This document shows positions 9,187 through 17,069 of a DNA stretch of 64,000 nucleotides, one piece after another (within the stretch, counting starts at the first letter, position 1; each line of letters begins with the position of its first letter). The notes beneath the pieces are model-generated. The model had not been told where the DNA came from. It saw only the letters and a program-made list of their open reading frames with translations, and did not search any database. Made by a program: the position numbers and the translations under genes. Source of the DNA: Saccharopolyspora sp. SCSIO 74807 (lineage in GTDB: Bacteria > Actinomycetota > Actinomycetes > Mycobacteriales > Pseudonocardiaceae); the NCBI RefSeq assembly GCF_037023755.1, contig NZ_CP146100.1:6045501-6109500 (forward strand). The letters run 5' to 3'.

Positions 9187-9954
9187 ATGGCCGGGCCGCT
9201 CCCGGGGGCCGAGCTGACGCTCAACCACGACAGCTCGCACCCGCCGTTCGAATGGTCGGTGGGCATCCCGTCCGACTGGGCGATGGTCGACACCGCTCCG
9301 GCCACGTGGCGGGTCTCGGCCGAGCGCCTCATCGACTTCAAGTTCGGCGGCCGCAAGCTGCCCGCCGCCGAGCGCCGCACCGTGTTCGGCTGGATCGAGC
9401 ACATCGTCGCCGAGTCGCAGCGCGCGGGAACGATCCTGTGCGTGATGCAGTTCGGCAAGCTCTCCACCGGCGAACTCGGCTCCGCCGGGGTGCACCTGCT
9501 CTGGCACGACACCGGCGACAAGCCCGCGGGGCTGGACCAGGTGCGCGACATGCTGCCGGAGAACGCGGACACCACGCTGCTGGAGACCCGGACCGGGGCG
9601 GCGATCCTCGCCCAGGACCGGTCCTCGCTGATCCCGCCCGGGTTCCGCACTCGGGTGAGCATGCAGAACTACCAGATCTTCCTTCCCGTGCCGGGCACGA
9701 CGTGGATGCTGCTGCTGTCCTCGGCGACGGCGCAGCCGGAGATGGAGCGGGTGACCTACGAGGTCATCAGCGCGATGGCGCACAGCGTGCTCACCGCTAC
9801 CCCGGACGCGCCCGCCGAGTCCGGCAGCGACTCCGCCGACTCCGCGGGGGATGGTTTCGTGGCCGTCGACAAGCCGTCGGCACCGGGAGTCGCCCGCGGC
9901 TTCGGCACCCTGGTCCAGCGCCGCTCGCCGTCCGGGGAGGCCGAGCATGGTTGA
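9187..9954 (+). CDS. Conserved-looking ESX-associated protein of unknown function
   Basis: A 255-residue soluble protein with no signal peptide or membrane helix. The first 210 residues read as a mixed alpha/beta domain (FEWSVGIPSDW, ILCVMQFGKL, WMLLLSSATAQ), followed by an acidic Ser/Asp-rich tail. I do not recognise the family. The ATG has AAAGGG 9 nt upstream. It lies between a WXG-like gene and a small membrane protein, and overlaps the latter by 8 nt, so the three are probably co-translated with the effector. A role in effector folding or delivery is possible but only inferred from position. Confidence 0.65.
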   Translation: MAGPLPGAELTLNHDSSHPPFEWSVGIPSDWAMVDTAPATWRVSAERLIDFKFGGRKLPAAERRTVFGWIEHIVAESQRAGTILCVMQFGKLSTGELGSAGVHLLWHDTGDKPAGLDQVRDMLPENADTTLLETRTGAAILAQDRSSLIPPGFRTRVSMQNYQIFLPVPGTTWMLLLSSATAQPEMERVTYEVISAMAHSVLTATPDAPAESGSDSADSAGDGFVAVDKPSAPGVARGFGTLVQRRSPSGEAEHG

Positions 9955-10147
9955 TCAACGCAGCAAGATCGTCCTGCAGGCGCACGCGCTGCGAGCCGGC
10001 CAGACCAAGGCCGCGCTGCTGCACGGGTCGCGCTACGCCCCGGCGGATCTGCGCCGCCCCACCCCGGCGATCTGGGGCGGGCTCGCGCTCGCCGGGCTGG
10101 TGGTGGCGGTCGTGATCGTGCTCGCGGTCCTCGGCGTCGGCGGATAA
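9947..10147 (+). CDS. Small single-helix membrane protein
   Basis: A 66-residue protein with a basic cytoplasmic N-terminus (about 42 residues) and one membrane helix at about 43-63 ending in a glycine-rich tail. The ATG overlaps the end of the upstream gene by 8 nt and has GGGGAGG 6 nt upstream, so translation is coupled. The topology (short N-terminus, then one helix) resembles the first part of EccB without its periplasmic domain, but no sequence motif proves kinship. It may anchor or assist secretion of the effector encoded next. Confidence 0.65.
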   Translation: MVDQRSKIVLQAHALRAGQTKAALLHGSRYAPADLRRPTPAIWGGLALAGLVVAVVIVLAVLGVGG

Positions 10148-10242
10148 CGGCGCGCCCCCTCGGACTCCGCAAGGCGGTGCGCGCCGCCGGAGTCGAGTCG
10201 AGCCCCTGCTGTCGGTTTCCGGCGAAGATCTGGAGAACTACT

Positions 10243-11781
10243 GTGGCCACCGAGTTTCCGGCGCACCTGTTCCGGATGGGCGGCTCCCCCGAAGCGATCC
10301 GCACCGCACAAGCGGCCTACCGCCGCTTCGGGCAGAACTCGTCCGCCGCGGCCGACCGCGTCACCGGGATGGACACCGGCCAGTTCGTCGGGCCGGAGGC
10401 CGACCAGTTCCGGGAGAAGGTCGACTCGGAGATCCCGCCGCACCTGCGGGTGACCGGCGAGGCGTTCACCAAGGTCGCCACCGCGCTGGGTGGCTTCGCG
10501 TCCCAGCTGACCGATCTGCAGGGCGGGATGCGGCCGGTCGCCGACCAAGCCCCCGCAGCCTGGGAACGCTTGCAGGCGGCCAAGAACTCGCTGGCCGATG
10601 CCCAGGCGGCCGATCAGCACCACGCCCGGGCGCAGCAGCAGGCGATGCAGCAGCACCAGCAGGCGCTCGCCGACGCCCAGGCCCGCAACCAGCCCGCGCC
10701 GACGGCACCGCAGAGCCACCACCGGTCCGCCGCCCCGGGCGCCTCGGCCGAGCTGGCCGCGGCCCAGCGCGAATGGGACGCCCTGGTGCACAAGGCCACC
10801 AGTCTGCGTTCCGAGATGACCGCGGCCACCGAGAGCTGCTGCAAGGTCATCAACTCGGCCAAGGGGATGCGGTTCCAGGAACCTCCGGCCGGTTACGACC
10901 TCATCGGCCAGGGCCGGGACTTCGTCCGCGAGCACAAGGACGTGCTCAAGAGCGTCTCTTCGGCACTGAAGGTCGTCTCGGCCGCGGCCACCGTCATCGG
11001 ACTCGCATTGCAGGCCATTCCCGTGGTCGGCAACGCCGTCGGCGCCGCCTTCCTGGCGGTGGGCGCGGCCACCGGCGTTGCGGCGCTGGGCATCGACGCA
11101 GCCGTCTACGCCGCGACCGGCGAAGGCAGCCTCACCTCGATAATGGTCGACACCGCCTTGACGGTCATACCTATCGGCAGGTTGGCCAAACTCGGCAAGA
11201 GCGCCCTGTCGGTGTTCAAACCCGCCGAGAAGGTCGCGGGCGGCGCCGACGATGCAGCCCGCGCAGCCGACGACGTCGCGGAAGGCGCCGGAGACGCCGC
11301 CGGGAAGTTCGAGACCATTCCGATGCGCGACGAGTACGTCGGTGAGCACTTGCCCGGCCCCGCGCGTGAGATACCGGTGAAGTACCTCAGCCCCGCCGAA
11401 CGCCAAGAGAAATTGCTGACCGTCGGCGACGACGGGCTGCTGCGCCAAGAGGGCGAGCTGTTCGACACCTCCACCGGCATGTCGCTGCACTCGCAGAACG
11501 ACCCCCGGGCGATCTTCGTCATGGACAAGAACGGCGACATCTTCGCCTCCAACCGCCAAGAACTCGGCCGGTTCCACCATTCCAGCCTCGCCGCAGGCGA
11601 GCCGGTGGCCGCTGCGGGCGAGCTCGGTGTCAAAGACGGCGTGGTGCACTTCGTCAGCAACGCGAGCGGCCACTACCGGCCCGGCAAGGAAGCCACCATG
11701 AACTTCATGCGCCACTTGTTCAACGACCGCAAGGCCAAATTCGACCCCGACGCCGACGTCAGGATCATCGACCGCGCATAA
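10243..11781 (+). CDS. Type VII secreted polymorphic effector with a C-terminal HSS-AAG / SGHYRP domain
   Basis: The 512-residue protein has four parts: an N-terminal T7SS-signal helical domain (1-125), a Gln/Ala-rich linker, a hydrophobic Gly/Ala segment (about 245-325, VVGNAVGAAFLAVG to AATGEGS) typical of the pre-toxin part of LXG/WXG toxins, and a compact C-terminal domain (about 385-512). That domain carries FHHSSLAAGEPVAAAGEL near 444-460 and SGHYRP near 475-480. It resembles a cassette I recall from polymorphic toxins and from plant IQM proteins. The GTG start at 10243 has GGAG 7 nt upstream and aligns with the left-edge paralogue. Two probable immunity genes follow. Biochemical activity is unknown. 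Confidence 0.8.
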   Translation: MATEFPAHLFRMGGSPEAIRTAQAAYRRFGQNSSAAADRVTGMDTGQFVGPEADQFREKVDSEIPPHLRVTGEAFTKVATALGGFASQLTDLQGGMRPVADQAPAAWERLQAAKNSLADAQAADQHHARAQQQAMQQHQQALADAQARNQPAPTAPQSHHRSAAPGASAELAAAQREWDALVHKATSLRSEMTAATESCCKVINSAKGMRFQEPPAGYDLIGQGRDFVREHKDVLKSVSSALKVVSAAATVIGLALQAIPVVGNAVGAAFLAVGAATGVAALGIDAAVYAATGEGSLTSIMVDTALTVIPIGRLAKLGKSALSVFKPAEKVAGGADDAARAADDVAEGAGDAAGKFETIPMRDEYVGEHLPGPAREIPVKYLSPAERQEKLLTVGDDGLLRQEGELFDTSTGMSLHSQNDPRAIFVMDKNGDIFASNRQELGRFHHSSLAAGEPVAAAGELGVKDGVVHFVSNASGHYRPGKEATMNFMRHLFNDRKAKFDPDADVRIIDRA

Positions 11782-11817
11782 CACCACCGAGCGGACAATG
11801 GAGACACGGAGGAACGT

Positions 11818-12414
11818 ATGCACAACAGCGAGTTCTGGCGCCCGCCGGCCGACGGCCTCGCCTACGCCGTCCAGTTCGCCGACGAACTCACCGACCAACT
11901 GGCCGCCCACCACGCGCACCGGCTGCTCGCGGATCCCGTCGACATCCTCACCCAGCAACAGCAGTACGACGCGCTCACCTACGCCGTAACCAATGGCAAC
12001 GACCTCGGACGCTTCGCCGCCTCCAGCCATTCCGAAGAGGACCTGCGTGAGTTCATGTCCAAGGTACTGACTGAAATGGACCGTCAACGGCCCTGGACTC
12101 CGCCCCCACTGCAGCCTCTTCCGCTGAACCGTTGGAGCGACTTCACCGACGCTACCCCAGTCGCGAGACTGACGATGTCGCCCCTCAAAGCCGAGGAGCG
12201 CCTCCGCCAGCCCTTCCGCCCTGCGCCCGACGATGGCCGCGACATCTGCCCGCTCGCCCTCGTCTCCGGAACCGAGATCGTCCTTGTCGCAAACTATTGG
12301 CCCGAAACCGGTGCCATGGCCGTACTCACTCACGACACCGAGCCCCAGCACGTCATCGATTACCTGCTCGCCAACACCAACCTCACCGAAAACGAACTCA
12401 TGCCGGTCGGGTAA
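11818..12414 (+). CDS. Probable immunity protein, copy 1
   Basis: A 198-residue soluble, acidic protein with no signal peptide or membrane helix. It begins 36 nt after the effector with a GGAGGAACG ribosome site. It is clearly paralogous to the gene at 12539; shared blocks include YAVQFADELTD, the QQYDALTYAV region, a MDRQRPWT block and NYWPETGAMAVLT. A soluble gene directly downstream of a polymorphic effector and duplicated in tandem is the usual signature of immunity, so the role is inferred from context. I do not recognise a named family. Confidence 0.7.
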   Translation: MHNSEFWRPPADGLAYAVQFADELTDQLAAHHAHRLLADPVDILTQQQQYDALTYAVTNGNDLGRFAASSHSEEDLREFMSKVLTEMDRQRPWTPPPLQPLPLNRWSDFTDATPVARLTMSPLKAEERLRQPFRPAPDDGRDICPLALVSGTEIVLVANYWPETGAMAVLTHDTEPQHVIDYLLANTNLTENELMPVG

Positions 12415-12600
12415 GCACGGACGGCCGCCGCGGTCAGCAGTAGCCTCGCCGAGGTCGGCTTCGGTGTCGGGGTATTCGGTCCCGACGTCGACATCGAGGC
12501 CCCTGCGAAGCCCGCCACGGAACAGCTCAAGGAGATCCATGCCCGGCGAATCCTGGCGCCGACCGGTCGACGGCCTCGTCTACTGCGTGCAGTTCGCTGA
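12415..12600 (+). other. Open stretch with coding-like composition between the two immunity genes
   Basis: After the stop of the first immunity gene the same frame stays open to 12600, with strongly GC-rich third positions. It reads AEVGFGVGVFGPDVDIEAP and then ATEQLKEI. It has no start or ribosome site and overlaps the start of the second immunity gene. It may be the eroded end of an older gene, for example a displaced toxin tail. The identity is unknown. Confidence 0.25.
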
Positions 12601-13129
12601 GGAGCTCACCGATGAGCTGGCCGCCCGCGAAGCTCAGCGGTTCCTCGCCGAGCCTTACGTCACGCTGACCCAGCAGGAGCAGTACGACGCGTTCGCGTAC
12701 GCCGTGGCCAACGGTGCGGACCTGGGAGCCAACATCCCGCAGCCGCACAGCGACGAGACGCTGCGCATGTTTCTGTCCAAAGTGGTCGCCGAGATGGATC
12801 GTCAACGGCCCTGGACTGAACCACCGCTGCGGGCCCTACCGCATTACCGGTGGAGCGACTTGACCGATGCGCCCCCGGTAGCCGCGCTGAAGCTGTCGGT
12901 CACCGATGCCATGCAACGCCTCCGGTACACCTTCGACGACGACCCCGACGAGGGCCGCGAAATCTGCCTGCTGGGTCTGGCCAACGGCTTCGAGGTCGCC
13001 CTCGTCGACAACTATTGGCCCGAAACCGGAAACATGGCCGTACTCACCCGCGCCGCCCAACCGCAACAGGTCATCGAGTACCTGCTCGCCAACACCGACC
13101 TCACCGAAAGCGAACTCACGCCGGTCTGA
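12539..13129 (+). CDS. Probable immunity protein, copy 2
   Basis: A 196-residue paralogue of the preceding immunity candidate, collinear along its full length (YCVQFAEELTDEL, EQYDAFAYAVANGADLG, NYWPETGNMAVLT). The ATG has GGAG 4 nt upstream. Divergence between the copies is substantial, which fits retention of a second specificity rather than a recent duplication. Tandem immunity paralogues without their own toxin are common in polymorphic toxin loci, where they neutralise toxins of competitors (family knowledge). The specific partner here is unproven. Confidence 0.68.
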   Translation: MPGESWRRPVDGLVYCVQFAEELTDELAAREAQRFLAEPYVTLTQQEQYDAFAYAVANGADLGANIPQPHSDETLRMFLSKVVAEMDRQRPWTEPPLRALPHYRWSDLTDAPPVAALKLSVTDAMQRLRYTFDDDPDEGREICLLGLANGFEVALVDNYWPETGNMAVLTRAAQPQQVIEYLLANTDLTESELTPV

Positions 13130-13177
13130 TCAGCGCGAGCGGCCGGGCCCGCGCTCCCAGCTACGACGCGGCATCGG

Positions 13178-13336
13178 TCAGTTCTTCCGGTTCGGGATCT
13201 TCGCGCCGATGACCACGTCGAGGTCGAGGTGCTCCTTGAGCAGGTGCTTGAGCTCCGGCCCTTCGATCAGCCGGATGCGCTCGTTGCGCGCGGCGAAGTC
13301 GTGCGTTGCCTTGCCGAAGTACGGGCTGGCGACTTC
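13178..13336 (-). pseudogene. C-terminal remnant of an Mrr-like restriction endonuclease
   Basis: The reverse strand encodes EVASPYFGKATHDFAARN, then IRLIEGPELKHLL, and ends in a TGA. This is the typical end of the Mrr-type endonuclease domain (usual form: S-x-x-F-T-x-A-x-x-F-A, then I-x-L-I-D-G-x-x-L). No catalytic D-ExK half or start codon is found upstream; that side is occupied by the promoter and start of the next gene. It is a dead fragment marking a past insertion or deletion at the edge of the secretion island. Confidence 0.5.
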
Positions 13337-13543
13337 GCCGCCACCTGCTAGTGCAGCCGCCGCTGTGCAGTCGGGTCCACCGTGATGCGGGACGACCAGC
13401 GCGGCGCGCTGTGCGGGTCGGAGCGCCGCTCGTCCTGGGGCCTGGGTCCGGTGCGGCGGTGGGATGGAGACCGGCGCTATAACGCCGTTACGATCACTGC
13501 TGCGAGGACTAGCGCGGTCGGGAACGGGAAGGATCTCCAGCGG

Positions 13544-14716
13544 ATGACGAGTGAACGCAGCTACGACGTGGTGCTGCTGGGCGCCACCGGGTTCGCCGGT
13601 GAGCTCACGGCCGAGTATCTCGCCGGAGCCGTGCCGCCGGGATGCCGCTGGGCGCTCGCGGGCCGCAACGAGAACAAGTTGGCTGACGTGCGGAAACGGC
13701 TCAGCGAACGGAATCCCGCTTGCGCGGACCTCCCGCTGCTGCACGCCGACAGCACCGACGAGGCCGGCCTGCGCAAGCTCGCCGAGAGCACCCGGGTGCT
13801 GATCACCACCGTTGGGCCGTACGTGCAGTACGGCGAGCCGCTGGTCGCCGCATGTGCCGCAGCGGGAACCGACTACGTCGACCTGACCGGCGAGCCGGAG
13901 TTCGTCGACCGGATGTACCTGCGGCACCACGAGACCGCCGTGCGCAACGGCGCCCGGATCGTGCACGCCTGCGGGTTCGACTCGATCCCCTACGACCTGG
14001 GCGTTTACCACACAGTGCGGCAGCTGCCCGCCGAGCGACCCGTCACCATCACCGGCCAGGTCCGGACCAACGCGTCCTTCTCCGGCGGCACCTACGCATC
14101 GGTGCTGACGGCGCTGTCCCGGCCGCGCCAGATGGCCGACGCCGCGAAACAGCGCCGCCGCGTCGAGACCCGCCCCGAGAACCGGCGGATCCACACGCCC
14201 CTCGGATCGCCGCGCCGCGACCACGGAAGCGGCATGTGGCTGGCGCCGATGCCCACGCTCGACCCGCGGATCGTCGCCCGCTCGGCTGCCGCGCTGCCCG
14301 AGTACGGGCCGGACTTCACCTACCGGCAATACGCCGCGGTCAAGCGGCTTCCCGTACTGGTCGGCGGGATCGCCGGGCTCGGAGCCCTCGGGCTGCTCGC
14401 GCAGATTCCGCCCGCGCGGCGTGCGCTGGCCACCGTCCGCGCCCCCGGCACCGGCCCGGCCGAGCAAGACCGCGCGAAGTCGTGGTTCTCGGTGCGCTTC
14501 ACCGGCGAAGCCGGCGGGCAGCAGGTGCAGACCGAGTTCGCCGGCGGCGACCCGGGCTACGACGAAACCGCGAAGATGCTCGCCGAATCCGCGCTGTGCC
14601 TGGCCTTCGACGACCTGCCGAGCACCGCGGGACAGGTCACCGCCGCCACCGCCATGGGTTCGGCCCTGCTCGAACGGCTCCGCACCGCGGGCCTGACCAT
14701 CCGCACCCTGCCCTGA
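13544..14716 (+). CDS. Saccharopine dehydrogenase-like / trans-acting enoyl reductase family protein
   Basis: A 390-residue protein with an N-terminal Rossmann fold (VVLLGATGFAGELTAEYL), a conserved ACGFDSIPYDLG block and a C-terminal hydrophobic segment (VLVGGIAGLGALGLL). The whole resembles the mycobacterial trans-acting enoyl reductase group (Rv2449c/Rv2953-like) of the saccharopine dehydrogenase superfamily. Mycobacterial members reduce polyketide-derived lipid intermediates; most others are uncharacterised. ATG 13544 follows a GGAAGGA site. It stands alone and is followed by a hairpin. Substrate is unknown. Confidence 0.85.
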   Translation: MTSERSYDVVLLGATGFAGELTAEYLAGAVPPGCRWALAGRNENKLADVRKRLSERNPACADLPLLHADSTDEAGLRKLAESTRVLITTVGPYVQYGEPLVAACAAAGTDYVDLTGEPEFVDRMYLRHHETAVRNGARIVHACGFDSIPYDLGVYHTVRQLPAERPVTITGQVRTNASFSGGTYASVLTALSRPRQMADAAKQRRRVETRPENRRIHTPLGSPRRDHGSGMWLAPMPTLDPRIVARSAAALPEYGPDFTYRQYAAVKRLPVLVGGIAGLGALGLLAQIPPARRALATVRAPGTGPAEQDRAKSWFSVRFTGEAGGQQVQTEFAGGDPGYDETAKMLAESALCLAFDDLPSTAGQVTAATAMGSALLERLRTAGLTIRTLP

Positions 14717-14731
14717 CCCCGGCGGCTCCGA

Positions 14732-14764
14732 GCCCGCCTCGCTGCGAACCATCACGAGGCGGGT
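14732..14764 (+). terminator. Hairpin after the enoyl reductase-like gene
   Basis: A 10-bp stem (GCCCGCCTCG with CGAGGCGGGT, one G-T pair) and a 13-nt loop lie 15 nt after the stop. There is no T-tract. It separates this gene from the convergent mce gene. Confidence 0.5.
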
Positions 14765-14875
14765 TCCGCCGCCGTCTGCGAGCGGCAGCCGAACCGTTGC
14801 TCCTCGGCGGCCTCGAACCCCGGACGGTCATGAGCGCCGTTGCTCGATAGCTGACAGGCTCCGGTCAACGGTGGT

Positions 14876-16201
14876 TCAGCGGGCGGTGATCTCGGTGCCG
14901 CGGAACAACGGGCCGAGCAGCAGGCTCGACCACGGCGGCACATCCGCGCCCTGCGGGGGTGCCGCGATCGCGGCGATCAGCTCGCGCTCCGCCGGCGAGT
15001 TGGCGACCCCGAGCTCCGGCGCGGCGCCCCCGGAAGTCCCCGAGTTCGCGGACGAGGAAGCATCGGAACTCGGCAGCACACCCTGATCCCCGGTCCGCGC
15101 AGGCGGCGGCGACGACGCGCCGTCCTGCACCGGGCCGTCCGGCGGATATTGGGGCGCCCGCACCATCGGGTAGCAACGCGGCCCGCGCTCGTCGCCGTAG
15201 ACCGCGGCATCGCTGGGCACGTACTTGCCCCGGTTGGGCACGACCTCCAGCGTGATGTGCACACCCGGCTCCGCGGTGCCCACCCCGAACACCCGGTTGA
15301 CCTCGGGGATGATCCCGGCGCTCTGCGCGAACACGCACGGGTACTCGGGCGCGTACTTCGCCAGCACGTCGAGCGTGGGACGGGCCGAGGCGTTCATCCG
15401 GATCAGGTTCTCGGAGTTGTCCTGGAGGAAACCGGTCGTGTCCTCGGATGTCGCGGTGAGCTGCCCGGTCAGCGCGCTGAGGTTCGCGCGCTGTTCGACC
15501 AGCGTCCGGGCCGTGCTGCTCAGCTCGCCGAGCCCTTCGAGGACGTCCGGCGCCGCCTGCTCGTAGGTTTCGGCGACACCCACTGCTTCGCGCAGGTTCT
15601 GCTGCAGTTGCGGCAGCGACGGGTTCAGCCCGGCCACGTACCGGTTCAGCTCCGAAATCGTCTCGCCAACCGATCTGCCGCGGCCGTCCAGCGCCTGGCT
15701 CAGTCCGTTGAGCGTGACCGCGAGGTCCTGCGGACGAACCGCCTGCAGCACGGGCATCGTGTCGGCGAGCACCTGCTGCAGTTCGACCGACGCCTTCGAG
15801 CGGTCCTGCTCGATGACGTCACCGGCGGTCAGCGGCCGCGACGACTCGTCCGCGGGTGGCCGCAGCGCGACGTACCGCTCGCCGAACAGGGTGCTGGGCA
15901 ACAGCTGCGCCGAGACGTTCGCGGGAATCCGGCTGATCTTGTCCGGGGCGATCGCCAATCGCAGCTGCGCGCCGCCGGGGACCGGGACGACCTCGCGGAC
16001 TTGGCCCACGATCATGCCGCGGACCTTGACGTTGGACTGCGGCAGGATCTGGTTCCCGAGCGATCCGGCGCGCAGCACGACCTCGGAATCGCGGCTGAAG
16101 GCACCGCGGTAGACGGCGATGCACAGCATCGGGATCAGCACCACGAACGCGACGAAGGTCAGCCCGAGCAGGCGTCGCCGGAGAGCCACCAGTGATCTCA
16201 T
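14876..16201 (-). CDS. Orphan Mce family protein (MceA-like)
   Basis: A 441-residue protein with an N-terminal membrane anchor (about 14-33), an MCE/MlaD domain directly after it (GNQILPQSNVKVRGMIVGQV), a long helical region and a C-terminal domain with YPCVFAQSAG. Its end is a Ser/Pro-rich tail. Mce proteins form periplasmic or envelope tubes for lipid import with YrbE permeases, normally in operons of two yrbE and six mce genes. Here it stands alone, with no yrbE or other mce in the window. The ATG has AAGGGG 6 nt upstream. It may share the permease of a distant Mce system. A 19-bp operator-like site lies about 100 bp upstream. Confidence 0.88.
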   Translation of the reverse strand: MRSLVALRRRLLGLTFVAFVVLIPMLCIAVYRGAFSRDSEVVLRAGSLGNQILPQSNVKVRGMIVGQVREVVPVPGGAQLRLAIAPDKISRIPANVSAQLLPSTLFGERYVALRPPADESSRPLTAGDVIEQDRSKASVELQQVLADTMPVLQAVRPQDLAVTLNGLSQALDGRGRSVGETISELNRYVAGLNPSLPQLQQNLREAVGVAETYEQAAPDVLEGLGELSSTARTLVEQRANLSALTGQLTATSEDTTGFLQDNSENLIRMNASARPTLDVLAKYAPEYPCVFAQSAGIIPEVNRVFGVGTAEPGVHITLEVVPNRGKYVPSDAAVYGDERGPRCYPMVRAPQYPPDGPVQDGASSPPPARTGDQGVLPSSDASSSANSGTSGGAAPELGVANSPAERELIAAIAAPPQGADVPPWSSLLLGPLFRGTEITAR

Positions 16202-16300
16202 CGCAGGCCCCTTCGCCTTCGCCGTCACCACCACCTGGCCGGGGCCGCCCCGCGGCCGCGCAGGACGGCACCACGTATGACCTGCGCCACCCTCACGATC

Positions 16301-16319
16301 CGTTGCCGCACTGTCAATA
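16301..16319. promoter_or_regulatory. Degenerate copy of the TATTGAC-N5-GTCAATA operator upstream of mce
   Basis: The right half-site GTCAATA is perfect and the left half matches at four of seven positions. It lies 100 bp upstream of the mce start. It is listed because the same element is perfect at 16502 and near-perfect at 23947. Confidence 0.4.
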
Positions 16320-16501
16320 GAGTTCGGGTAACGGCTGTTCAGGTCGGCGAGCCGTCCTCGCACAACGCCGCGTTGAGCGTCTCTTCTGGCGCTGTCATTG
16401 CATCGGGCGCTCGCCTCGACACCGATCCGAGCCAGCCGATGGGAGCGGCCGAACTTCCTTGGGCCGCAACGGATCGCGGCAACGACCCAGCGTTGGTACA
16501 T

Positions 16502-16520
16502 TATTGACAACTTGTCAATA
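16502..16520. promoter_or_regulatory. Perfect 19-bp palindromic operator (TATTGACAA-C-TTGTCAATA)
   Basis: Two 9-bp arms flank one central base. The spacing and symmetry fit a TetR-family homodimer site. It is 46 bp before the enoyl-CoA hydratase remnant (plus strand) and about 300 bp upstream of mce (minus strand). Nothing else in the 365-bp non-coding stretch 16202-16566 looks like a gene. Confidence 0.65.
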
Positions 16521-16566
16521 TTTCACCACTGGCTACGCTTGCCGCCGCAAGAGAAGAAGTGCGCCA

Positions 16567-16933
16567 GTGGAGCACTGCGAAGAGATCAGCTACGCGCGCA
16601 CCGGCCCGGTCGCCACGATCTCGCTGAACCGCCCGCGCGCCCGCAACGCTCACACCGCCGGCATGGCCGACGAGCTGGCCGACGCGTTCGACCACGCGGA
16701 CCGGGACGAGGACGTCCGCGCCGTCGTGTTCACCGGCGAGGGCAAGGACTTCTGCGTCGGCGCGGATCGACTCCCGGCTGATCGGGGGGCTGCCGGCGAA
16801 CGAGGACGCGGTGGAGGGTGCGGCGTCGTTCCTGGAACGCCGCGCCCCTAACTTCCCCGGAACCGTCGGGCGCGATCTGCCGAGTCACCTGCCCTGGGTC
16901 CAGCAGGGTGCTCCCACGACCCGCGCGAGTTGA
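16567..16933 (+). pseudogene. Enoyl-CoA hydratase pseudogene with an internal deletion
   Basis: The start (GTG 16567) opens a normal crotonase N-terminus: ISLNRPRARNAH, then VVFTGEGKDFCVGAD at the oxyanion-hole region. Immediately after this, near 16764, the sequence jumps in another frame to a typical crotonase C-terminus (EDAVEGAASFLERRAPNFPG) ending at 16931-16933. About 150 central residues, including the catalytic glutamates, are missing and the join is out of frame. It is therefore a deletion-derived pseudogene. It lies just downstream of the perfect 19-bp operator, so it was probably once controlled together with the lipid genes nearby. Confidence 0.75.
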
Positions 16934-16964
16934 TCCCGCGCCGACCGGCGGGCACGGCCGCTGA

Positions 16965-16979
16965 TTGGCGGATCGCCAA
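16965..16979. promoter_or_regulatory. Palindrome upstream of the TetR gene
   Basis: TTGGCG-GAT-CGCCAA lies 90 bp before the TetR start codon. Position and symmetry suggest an autoregulatory operator, but a single short palindrome in GC-rich DNA is weak evidence. Confidence 0.35.
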
Positions 16980-17069
16980 CAACTCGATTCCCACGTCGCA
17001 GCGGATATTCACGGCTTCCGCGCCGTTTCCGGATGAGACCGTTGACCCGCTGAAGATAAGGTGGTGCGC

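Noticed and set aside
10033-12540. An 835-codon open frame antisense to the effector and first immunity gene
   Set aside because: It is a shadow. The sense genes have strong ribosome sites, paralogues and recognisable domains.
16459-16851. The enoyl-CoA hydratase region considered as an intact short gene
   Set aside because: After GAD the frame becomes low-complexity, while the true C-terminus is found in another frame; the catalytic middle is absent.
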